Source: an uncultured Prolixibacteraceae bacterium
GTDB taxonomy: Bacteria; Bacteroidota; Bacteroidia; Bacteroidales; Prolixibacteraceae
Assembly (NCBI GenBank): GCA_903865775.1
Contig: CAIPKZ010000092.1
Coordinates: forward strand, 1 to 34,691
DNA: 34,691 nucleotides
Direction: 5' to 3'
This document shows positions 28,801 through 34,691 of this stretch, piece after piece. The notes under the pieces are model-generated. The model worked only from the letters and a program-made list of their open reading frames with translations. It did no database searches and was not told the origin of the DNA. Position numbers and translations under genes: made by a program. Each line of letters starts with the position of its first letter. The stretch's first letter is position 1.

Positions 28801-28968
28801 TGTCGTTACTCCCTTTACCCGAATACTGACACCGGGCATTCCATTTCCAGTTTCATCGATAACATTACCTGTTACAGTTTTCGATTGCCCAAAACCCCAA
28901 AGGGGTAAAAAGGCAACAAGAACGATACATAGCAGCAATCGATTTTTCTTAAGAAAGTTTGATTTCAT
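25801..28968 (-). CDS. SusC/RagA-family TonB-dependent outer-membrane transporter (first pair)
   Basis: This 1055-residue protein is a canonical SusC. It has a signal peptide ending near FGQ (residue 28) and a carboxypeptidase-regulatory-like domain (about 31-100: GNVIDETGNGMPGVSIRVKG). The TonB box EFVVVGYG lies at about 109-116. The plug covers about 122-243 (VENSLQGNIPGL, PLVLVDGVERSFSNLDPNEI, VAVLKDASATAVYGVRGANG). The barrel ends in YSIELNFTF. It carries oligosaccharides across the outer membrane with energy from TonB-ExbBD. It is the first gene after the regulator, 390 bases downstream of it, and the likely first gene of the importer operon reaching to the terminator at 18250. Confidence 0.96.
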   Translation of the reverse strand: MKSNFLKKNRLLLCIVLVAFLPLWGFGQSKTVTGNVIDETGNGMPGVSIRVKGVTTATVTDIEGNFSINVNNSDVLLFSFIGMSPQEVVVGLKNKFKVSMTSEVKKLEEFVVVGYGIQKKKSVVGAISQVKGSELMKMKMGGSVENSLQGNIPGLTVYMTDPTPGEEAIGGYYAAAPIKMIIRGSTSINGNAPLVLVDGVERSFSNLDPNEIASVAVLKDASATAVYGVRGANGVIIVTTKRGNTGALELNLNTQFSMKVPTRLPEYLNSYETMKMRNEAYSNDQKWDKLISNNALEHYRTQDSPYLYPNTDWMDYAFKPGFDQEYNLNARGGNNFVKYFVSVGYLNEGDVFSLANVFPYDYDKHNAGYFHNRYNFRNNLDFNLTKTTKLSVNLGGNIKQWGKPIDIFTQELWFEPVTVPPFYPVDAIKQFPDNAIPYNQNTPRPGIVPGQGNVRLDWNGGRGFQRKKSNELNADVAIEQALDVVTPGLSVGATVSYNNYVRYEQWFTLDNYYGFYLNPVDSTWTRYDVDGAKVDTDTPQPLLKTQQDDLSAAAKSYYLEGRVNYVRSFGKSNVSGTGLFSRRQSRSNPTEFLHYEENWVGRGTYNYMEKYFFEGSISYAGSEKFSPDKRYGTFPSMAAGWVLSNEEFFKNALPWANMMKIRYSLGQVGSDQGVARWLYSSQYSNSNSGTTFGYPYEYYPNISEGNVPVTDITWETATKQDIGLEMGFLSNQITLNVDVYNEMRTGMLQDRRSVPTWVGVSGIAANIGESKSHGFEVELGLNKTFTNELNIYFNGILAGHESRVLKYDEPVKKASNLSLEGKPVEIAQNMTYNTPSAGIQVEGYYQNLDELFMAPKTSGVAPGIGDQLYLDYNGDGIVDQSDNVVSKHPYAPLLNWSAKFGFNYKNWNGRVDFYGISPVEYQMRNGGMFYLYPFSQNKDNALTGQADYWTPSNTNAAYPAVHSQVENNPNYHMSSFSSVNGQYFRLKNLRIGYTLDLRPLRGIGIKKSEIALTGTNLITWTKMPLGGDPEGGNSGVDFGAYPQMKRYSIELNFTF

Positions 28969-29199
28969 TAATCATAGATTTAGGTAATTATTAATTTTTG
29001 CTCATCCCGGTTACCTGTTTTCGAACTCCAGATGATTTTGCTCTTGCATAAATAAGGAGTTCACTATTGGGACCCCGCGGTTGAAATTGAATAATAAAAT
29101 TCATCGTTACAAAAAAGTTAGGTTTCTAAGTATAAAAGAGATCAGTACAATAGAATGTAAATATCATGAAGACATCATCTTTCAATACACTCATATGTG

Positions 29200-29229
29200 C
29201 AAAATACTTGCATAAATGTACAAGCAAAA
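29200..29229 (-). promoter_or_regulatory. Candidate promoter of the SusCD operon
   Basis: On the minus strand a TTTG (complement of 29225-29228) is followed after 18 bases by TATTTTG (29200-29206). This resembles the Bacteroidota sigma-ABfr promoter (TTTG, about 19-21 bases, TAnnTTTG) but is one base short in the -7 element. It would give a leader of roughly 220 bases before the SusC start. Confidence 0.35.
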
Positions 29230-29264
29230 CTTAATCTAAACACAGTAGATCAGATGTTTACGCT

Positions 29265-29306
29265 AATTTGCATTGAAGTTGCCAATGCTATCTGGCATCA
29301 ATTTGC
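29265..29306. promoter_or_regulatory. Repeat cluster, possible binding site of the hybrid two-component regulator
   Basis: AATTTGC occurs at 29265-29271 and again at 29300-29306, 35 bases apart start to start. Between them lies an imperfect dyad: ATTGA (29272-29276) and TGCCA (29280-29284) mirrored by TGGCA (29293-29297) and TCAAT (29298-29302). The cluster sits about 45-75 bases upstream of the candidate -33 element, where an AraC-type activator would be expected to bind. Confidence 0.35.
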
Positions 29307-29358
29307 GGGAAATTAATTAAGGAATTTTCACAATTGGAGATGAATGAAAAACAAGTCA

Positions 29359-32300
29359 TTACAGATTGAAATAATCGCGGGGCGATTTACCGTAATGTTC
29401 CTTGAACCGGCGGGTAAAGTATGCAGGGCTTGAGAAGCCTGTTTCATATGCAGCTTCTGAGATGTTGCATTTTCCGGAGGAGATTAGTTTTACGGCCTCC
29501 TTTAAACGAACCGAACGGATAAATTCAGTTGTTGAGCTGTCAACCAGTCCTTTAAGTTTTAAATGCAGCAACGAACGACTTACTCCCATTTTCTGAATCA
29601 GGAAAGTTACGTCCATATCCGGATCGCTAATGTTCGACAACACAATAGCAGTCAACTTTTCAACAAATAGTTTATCGCCTTCCGATTGCGCAATTTCGCT
29701 CATTGGAACAAATGCATCATTTTTAAACCGTTCGATGAGACTACGGCGGGTATTCAGAATGTTTTCAATATTCTGCTCAAGTATATTGGGATAAAACGGT
29801 TTCTCTATATAATAATCAGCTCCGGTTCTTAATCCCCTGAATTTATTCTCCAAACCACTTTTAGCGGTGAGCAGAATGACTGGTATGTGAGAGGTTTTGA
29901 TAGCAGACTTAATACTCTTTGTGAACTCAAAACCGTCCATCCCTGGCATCATCACATCACTGATAATTAATTCAGGAGTAAAGTGATTCAGTTTTTCAAG
30001 TGCTTCCAATCCGTTCTGCGCGGTAAAAATCTGGTATTTCTCTTCGAGCGATTCCTTCATAAAATCGAGCAATTCCATATTGTCTTCCACAATCAGAACA
30101 ACCGGATTACGCGATGATCCGTTAGAGTCAATCATTTTGATATCTATGTCGTAATCTGAATCGATGGTCATATTATCCTCGTGATCGATAACTACTGAAT
30201 CTCTCTTTACAATTTCTTCAGCCGAATAGTCTTTCTTTGATGCAGGAATCACTACCGTGAATTTTGTCCCTTTTGAAAGTTCACTTTCGACCTTGATTTG
30301 ACCACGATGCAAGAGTACCAGGCTCTTCACATAGGCAAGGCCGATGCCTGAACCTTTATTTTTGTTGTTTCCGTCCTCAATTTGGAAGAACCGGTCAAAC
30401 ACTTTGTCAAGCATATCCGTTTTGATTCCCTTGCCCGTATCCGAGACCGAAATCAACAAATCATGATTTGATTTTTTCGACCGTCCGTCTCTTTTAACTA
30501 CGTCGATAATTAACTCTACCAAACCACCAGCGTCAGTAAATTTAAATGCATTCGAAAGTAGGTTGAATAAAACTTTATCAATTTTATTGGCATCGAACCA
30601 GATCAGCGTTTCAAGAGGTGGAATAATAATTCTGAATTCAATGTCCTTTGATTCCGATAATGATTCAAATGATTCTTTAATATCATGGGCTAACAGGCGG
30701 ACATCACTTTGCGAAACCTGCAAATGCTCCTTCCCGTTTTCTATTTTCCTGAATTCAAGTAACTGATTTATCAACTGAAACAAACGCCTGGCATTTTTCT
30801 CAATTCCTAAAAGTCGTTTTTTTGAAACGGGCGCAAGTTTTTCTTCTTCCATAATCTTGCTCAGTGGACCCAGAATTAGGGTCAGCGGAGTCTTTAATTC
30901 ATGAGAAATATTGGTGAAAAACTCAAGTTTGACTTTATTGATCTCCTCAGCATGTTCTTTCTCAAGACGCTCCATAGTGACCAGAGTCTTTGATTTTTCC
31001 AGTCGTTTCCCTATCAGATACAAAACGATTGAAATGATACAAACCAGGATAAAATAGACCAGAAAAGCCCAGATTGAAAGGTAATAGGGGGGGGTGATTA
31101 TTATTATCAGAACCTTTTCGGAGGGTTCGTTCATGATATTATTTTCTGAACCCTTCACATGAAAATAGTAGGTGCCCGGACTCAGGTTAGTATACGTGGC
31201 AAAATTTCGGTTGCCCACGAAGTTCCAAGCCTTCTCGAAATTCTCCAGATAGTAGGCATATTGACAGCGGCCATGAGTCGAGAAATTCAACGCGGTATAT
31301 TCGAGTGTAAAAACGTTCTGATCGTATCGTAGTTTAATTTTATCAGTCTTATTCAACGATATTTTTAGCGGTGAGTCCTTGCCAGGCTGAACGGGCTGAT
31401 TAAACAGCTGCAATCCGGTAAAGTTGATCGGTTTATTTTTCGAAACATCAAGATCATCGCTTTCATTAAATGAAACCATTCCATTATTTCCGCCAAAATA
31501 AATATTCCCATGCCTATCGGTATACGAAGCCCTGAAGTTAAACTGATTAAATGCAATTCCTGAATTGCTGTCAAATAGCACAAAGTCTTTTGTTTCAGGA
31601 TTGAAATTGATCAGGCCTTTATCGGTACTCACCCAAATCCAGCCATTTTTACCCTCTTCAAGACTAAACATCCATGATGCAGGAAAATTATTCTCCTTAT
31701 TGAAAAAGACTACCTTATCGCTCTTTTCGTCAAAATAACAAAGTCCATTGTAGCAATCTCCAATCCAAATCCGGCTTTTGGAATCAGCTTTTACAAAGTT
31801 GATGTGAGTCATTTGGGGGATTTTCTCAAACTTGATCAAGGAATCGGTTTTCAGATCAAGGTAGTACACACCTTGAACAGAGGAAAACCATATCTTATTG
31901 CCCGATTTACAAATGCTTTGAAATTCGATATTACCAAGCATATCCGGTTTAAATTTCGAAATCTTCCGGGTACTTATATTGTAGAGAGCAATACCCTGCG
32001 ATGTTGCAATAAAGATGGAATTTTCCAGTCGATAAAATGCATATACATTGTCTGATGGTAATTCGGAATTGTTCCGTTGGTTGATGTAACTAAATTTACC
32101 GGTATTAGGATTCAGAATATTTATCCCCCCGGTATAAGAGGCGATCCAAAGCTCATCGTCAGAAGCAAATAATAAGTCATGAAGATTGTTATATGTCAAG
32201 CCCTTTACATTTCCTTTGCTCGTGTATTTGATGATTTCTCCGGTTCGGATATCATATTTATTCAGGCCCATATCTTCAAAAGCAATCCACAAATTTCCGG

Positions 32301-33444
32301 CTGAATCCTCTTTCAGACAACTTACCACATTTCCGCCCAATTGCCAATCGCCTATTCCAGAACTCCAGGTCTTGAAAAAACTCGTTTCGGAACTCCAAAA
32401 ATTAATGCCACCAAAATAGGTGCCCAACCAGATATTACCTTTGTTATCGCAGAAAGAACTATAAATCGGGTCACCATTTAAACCATTTGGATTGGCTGGT
32501 TCGAATTTATGGAAGGAGAATGTTTCGGTATCATTCGACCACAAAAACAATCCGGCTTCAGTTCCGATCCATAAGCGGTTTTGCCGATCTTCGCTGAAAC
32601 AATGAACCATATTATGAGGAATATAGGTATTGTCGTAGTGATCGGTTGCAAAACAAGTGTACTTCCCTGTTTTTAAATCCATTCGGCATAAACCTCTGTT
32701 CTCCTGAGATAACCATAAATAATTCAGATTGTCCAGATAAAACGTCGTGATGGGTATATTGCCAAACATCGGAGGAATTTCAAAGCTTTTAAAGGATTCA
32801 CTCTTTAAATCAAACCAGAAAATCAATTGATTTCCGGTCAGGGCAATCAGGTGGTCTCCTTTTACCAGAAGGTTCAGAAAGGTTATTTCATTTGGTATCT
32901 TCCCAAACCCGTCCATTTTTCTCAGGTCGGTCAGCAAGCTGGTTTTTGAGTCCAGAAAATAAATGTTGTTATCCCGACAAATCCAATATCCGCCTCTCGT
33001 CGGCTCAACCGATTGAGTCTGCCCAATATTATTCAATAAATTATAGGATTTAAAAGTCTCCTGATCAGAATCAAAATAGAAGTACTTTCCATCGTTGGTT
33101 TTACACACCAATAACGAATCGGGACAAACAAAAATGCGGTTACACAACAATTCAGTTTGTTCTCCATTTTCGTCGTAGGCAGGAAATTGCTTATACTGAC
33201 TTCCATCGAACCGGCAAACTGCCACACGTGTAGCCAACCAGATAAACCCGTAATGATCCTGAGTTATTGATTTGACATAGGAAGAAGGTAATCCGGTTTC
33301 GTTGGTATAATGGTAAAAGCTAAGAATATCATTGCTGGCCTTTAGGTCGATTGACATGGAGCAAAACATCACTGATAAAATCAGCAGGCTGTTTTTAATC
33401 TTCCTGAGTGCATATATTAAATGGATATGTTGCTCTACTCTCAT
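29359..33444 (-). CDS. Hybrid two-component system regulator (HTCS)
   Basis: This 1361-residue protein fuses sensor, kinase, receiver and transcription factor. A signal/membrane segment lies near residues 18-32. Two seven-bladed Reg_prop propellers follow (about 38-710, repeats such as DHYGFIWLAT, DRQNRLWIGTEAG, DNKGNIWLGTYFGG), then a Y_Y_Y domain (about 715-783) and a transmembrane helix (about 788-812). The kinase has the H box NISHELKTPL with phospho-acceptor His848, an N box (NLLSNAFKFTD), and G boxes DTGKGI and GSGIGLAYV. The receiver has acceptor Asp1163 in IISDVMMPGMDG. The AraC domain covers the last 100 residues (SEAAYETGFSSPAYFTRRF). Such proteins bind an oligosaccharide in the periplasm and activate the adjacent SusCD operon. 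It is the only regulator visible here for two SusCD pairs. A run of eight C lies at residues 784-786. Confidence 0.96.
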   Translation of the reverse strand: MRVEQHIHLIYALRKIKNSLLILSVMFCSMSIDLKASNDILSFYHYTNETGLPSSYVKSITQDHYGFIWLATRVAVCRFDGSQYKQFPAYDENGEQTELLCNRIFVCPDSLLVCKTNDGKYFYFDSDQETFKSYNLLNNIGQTQSVEPTRGGYWICRDNNIYFLDSKTSLLTDLRKMDGFGKIPNEITFLNLLVKGDHLIALTGNQLIFWFDLKSESFKSFEIPPMFGNIPITTFYLDNLNYLWLSQENRGLCRMDLKTGKYTCFATDHYDNTYIPHNMVHCFSEDRQNRLWIGTEAGLFLWSNDTETFSFHKFEPANPNGLNGDPIYSSFCDNKGNIWLGTYFGGINFWSSETSFFKTWSSGIGDWQLGGNVVSCLKEDSAGNLWIAFEDMGLNKYDIRTGEIIKYTSKGNVKGLTYNNLHDLLFASDDELWIASYTGGINILNPNTGKFSYINQRNNSELPSDNVYAFYRLENSIFIATSQGIALYNISTRKISKFKPDMLGNIEFQSICKSGNKIWFSSVQGVYYLDLKTDSLIKFEKIPQMTHINFVKADSKSRIWIGDCYNGLCYFDEKSDKVVFFNKENNFPASWMFSLEEGKNGWIWVSTDKGLINFNPETKDFVLFDSNSGIAFNQFNFRASYTDRHGNIYFGGNNGMVSFNESDDLDVSKNKPINFTGLQLFNQPVQPGKDSPLKISLNKTDKIKLRYDQNVFTLEYTALNFSTHGRCQYAYYLENFEKAWNFVGNRNFATYTNLSPGTYYFHVKGSENNIMNEPSEKVLIIIITPPYYLSIWAFLVYFILVCIISIVLYLIGKRLEKSKTLVTMERLEKEHAEEINKVKLEFFTNISHELKTPLTLILGPLSKIMEEEKLAPVSKKRLLGIEKNARRLFQLINQLLEFRKIENGKEHLQVSQSDVRLLAHDIKESFESLSESKDIEFRIIIPPLETLIWFDANKIDKVLFNLLSNAFKFTDAGGLVELIIDVVKRDGRSKKSNHDLLISVSDTGKGIKTDMLDKVFDRFFQIEDGNNKNKGSGIGLAYVKSLVLLHRGQIKVESELSKGTKFTVVIPASKKDYSAEEIVKRDSVVIDHEDNMTIDSDYDIDIKMIDSNGSSRNPVVLIVEDNMELLDFMKESLEEKYQIFTAQNGLEALEKLNHFTPELIISDVMMPGMDGFEFTKSIKSAIKTSHIPVILLTAKSGLENKFRGLRTGADYYIEKPFYPNILEQNIENILNTRRSLIERFKNDAFVPMSEIAQSEGDKLFVEKLTAIVLSNISDPDMDVTFLIQKMGVSRSLLHLKLKGLVDSSTTEFIRSVRLKEAVKLISSGKCNISEAAYETGFSSPAYFTRRFKEHYGKSPRDYFNL

Positions 33445-34138
33445 GATTACAAAGCTTCTCTAAATTACCTTAGAAAGTCAGGTGTATATTAAATGTCAAT
33501 ATTACACTTTATTTAATCCCGAAACAAAATAAGCATTAAATTAAATTTTCCTGCCTTATGAAAACATTCAGACTACATTTTCTTCAGTGTAAATTTAAAG
33601 AAAAGCTATCTTTTTTATCCATACTTTTATTAGAAATCTTCATTGCTCTCTAACCCTAATTTGAAGCGGAATATCCCAAAATTTATCTCAACCCATTCTG
33701 TATGTTCCATAATTTTATAAAAAATTATGGATAAAAGAATCACATTGGAGACTAATACCATTCTGCACCGAAACAAAATGTAAATGTGATCAGTCCATCC
33801 ACTGCCACCTATGTACTTGTAAAATTCATCAAATTACTTCTAAAGGTCTGCACGATTTTGAAAGGACCGAACAAAAGACTTGAATTCATTTTCGTTATTT
33901 GTTGACTCTCCAAATTAAAGTATAAGATGCAGCTATTTTATTTTTCAACTTAAAATTTTTCGAAATAGTACTTAGCCAATAGTAATTTACCTTGGTGTGT
34001 GATGACCATATTATGCGATGTAATACACTTAAATTCAGCTTTTTGATTCAGAATAATTATTATATCTTTCTCAAGGGGGAGAGAGTTTCTCAAAACAATA
34101 AAATAGACCAATCCATGTTCAAATCGTGTATCAAAGAA
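33445..34138. other. Gene-free stretch upstream of the regulator
   Basis: About 700 AT-rich bases with no credible coding frame on either strand. The regulator's promoter should lie at the low-coordinate end, but I see no consensus pair. The only clear structure is the palindrome at 33706-33731. Confidence 0.5.
33706..33731. repeat. 11-bp inverted repeat
   Basis: TCCATAATTTT and AAAATTATGGA form a perfect 11-bp inverted repeat around a 4-base spacer. There is no T tract on either side, so it is not a standard terminator. It lies about 265 bases upstream of the regulator start and may be an operator or simply an AT-rich palindrome. Confidence 0.5.
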
Positions 34139-34171
34139 AAAGAGTCACAAACTAATGACTTGTAACTCTTT
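34139..34171 (-). terminator. Second hairpin after tRNA-Leu, possible back-up terminator
   Basis: AAAGAGTCACAA (34139-34150) and TTGTAACTCTTT (34160-34171) pair over 12 bp with one irregular position. On the minus strand the hairpin is followed by further T (complement of 34137-34140, then CTTTG). It lies in tandem after the stronger terminator at 34256-34293. Confidence 0.45.
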
Positions 34172-34255
34172 ACTTTTATGTCGGTCTGCTTAGATTGTTA
34201 ATCCAAAGGTTTTCCGCTTGATCCCAGAAAAGTATGTAGATATTTATGGTGGAGT

Positions 34256-34293
34256 AAAAAAAATAGCTGTAATATGTTATATTACAGCTATTT
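34256..34293 (-). terminator. Rho-independent terminator of tRNA-Leu
   Basis: AAATAGCTGTAATAT (34261-34275) and ATATTACAGCTATTT (34279-34293) are a perfect 15-bp inverted repeat with a 3-base loop. On the minus strand it is followed by a run of eight T (complement of 34256-34263). It begins 14 bases after the tRNA 3' end. Confidence 0.85.
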
Positions 34294-34307
34294 AAAATTT
34301 GATAAAG

Positions 34308-34391
34308 TGCCCAGAACAGGACTCGAACCTGCACAAGCTTACGCTCACTAGTCCCTGAAACTAGCGTGTCTACCAATTTCACCATCTGGGC
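34308..34391 (-). tRNA. tRNA-Leu (anticodon CAG)
   Basis: The minus strand gives a full 84-base cloverleaf of class II type. The acceptor stem is GCCCAGA with TCTGGGC and discriminator A. The D arm contains GGTAGAC. The anticodon stem CTAGT/ACTAG holds the loop TTCAGGG, so the anticodon is CAG (reads CUG). A long variable arm (about TGAGCGTAAGCTT) is typical of tRNA-Leu, and the T arm is GCAGG-TTCGAGT-CCTGT. CCA is not encoded. Its 3' end faces the utilisation locus and it has its own terminator. Confidence 0.95.
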
Positions 34392-34691
34392 ATTCACTTT
34401 TCGTTTAAAGCGCAGCAAATATAGAAATTTTTAGTCTTGACCGAAGAATTTTCAAACTTAAAATTCAAAATAAATGCAATTGGTTTGGCCTTCGGCATAT
34501 CACCAATCGTTCTGAGCGGATTATCCTCATCCAGCCGTTCGTTTATCGGCAATAATCAGGCATTGGTCGTTTTATTTTTCTCCTGCTTTACCGAAATTCA
34601 GATATTGCGGCTACCATAACAAATAGCCATGTTGAAAAATTATACCAATCAATATTCCCTGATTTGGAATTCCTGTTCAAATCAGATGCCT
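34392..34691. other. Right flank upstream of tRNA-Leu, no confident gene
   Basis: No confident gene. The minus strand is open from the window edge to a stop at 34588-34590 (33 codons, ending WLFVMVAAISEFR). This could be the end of a membrane protein gene that starts outside the window, but 33 codons are too few to claim one. The tRNA promoter should lie just above 34391. Confidence 0.3.

Larger units (their letters stand above)
28969..29358. other. Control region between the regulator and the SusCD operon
   Basis: No gene is present in these 390 bases. They hold a candidate Bacteroidota promoter (29200-29229), a repeat cluster upstream of it (29265-29306), and within the predicted leader an inverted repeat GAACTCC (29023-29029) / GGAGTTC (29056-29062) with a 26-base loop. 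No clear terminator is visible after the regulator's stop codon. Confidence 0.55.

Noticed and set aside
33445-33540. A TTGACA-like element on the minus strand upstream of the regulator
   Set aside because: Bacteroidota housekeeping promoters do not use the TTGACA/TATAAT pattern, and no good -10 match stands at the right spacing.
34176-34418. An 80-residue minus-strand frame
   Set aside because: It runs across the whole tRNA-Leu gene and its terminator, so it is not a real coding region.
34437-34619. A 60-residue plus-strand frame starting with TTG at the right flank
   Set aside because: It has a weak start codon, no recognisable motif, and lies upstream of the tRNA where promoter DNA is expected; length is within chance.
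34588-34691. A 33-codon minus-strand frame open at the window edge, ending WLFVMVAAISEFR
   Set aside because: It could be the end of a membrane protein, but it is too short to support a gene call; mentioned only in the right-flank entry.
1-34691. CRISPR arrays, insertion sequences, prophage genes, rRNA
   Set aside because: No regularly spaced repeats, transposase or phage motifs, or rRNA segments were seen in reading the window.

Overview
The window is a polysaccharide (or glycoprotein) utilisation locus of a Bacteroidota bacterium. The evidence is two SusC/SusD pairs, a hybrid two-component regulator, several lipoproteins with Bacteroidota-type lipoboxes, and three proteins with C-terminal domains of the type IX secretion system (T9SS). 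AT-rich DNA together with T9SS suggests an environmental or marine Bacteroidales/Marinilabiliales-like organism; the genus cannot be told from the sequence. Every protein gene I could support is on the minus strand, so transcription runs from high to low coordinates.

Layout from right to left (order of transcription). A tRNA-Leu (anticodon CAG) with its terminator lies at 34256-34391. After about 800 bases without a gene comes a 1361-residue hybrid two-component system protein (33444-29359): beta-propeller sensor, histidine kinase, receiver and AraC domain. A 390-base control region follows. Next come SusC-SusD (28968-24040), a second, divergent SusC-SusD pair (24009-19256) and a DUF1735/DUF4361-type surface lipoprotein (19224-18313), closed by a strong hairpin terminator at 18250-18283. 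The enzyme block follows: a sulfatase-fold lipoprotein that has lost most catalytic residues, a CotH-kinase-like multidomain T9SS protein, a DUF6055 putative zinc metallopeptidase, and a DUF1349/LamG-like T9SS protein, ending at a terminator at 9907-9941. A last block (9462-946) holds a GH127/GH146 beta-L-arabinofuranosidase lipoprotein, a 1286-residue T9SS mosaic with a second DUF6055 metallopeptidase domain, and a GH43 enzyme, and ends at a terminator at 853-893. The left edge cuts a second GH127-family gene.

How it may work together (inference). The regulator senses a periplasmic oligosaccharide and switches on the SusCD importers. Surface lipoproteins and T9SS-exported proteins attack the substrate outside the cell. 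Two beta-L-arabinofuranosidase-family genes, one GH43 and two HExxH...E metallopeptidase-like proteins together suggest an arabinosylated glycoprotein (extensin- or arabinogalactan-protein-like) or arabinan-rich pectin as substrate. The points most worth a second look are the degenerate sulfatase, the paired DUF6055 proteins (one fused to a left-handed beta-helix), the CotH protein, and a run of eight C inside the regulator gene.
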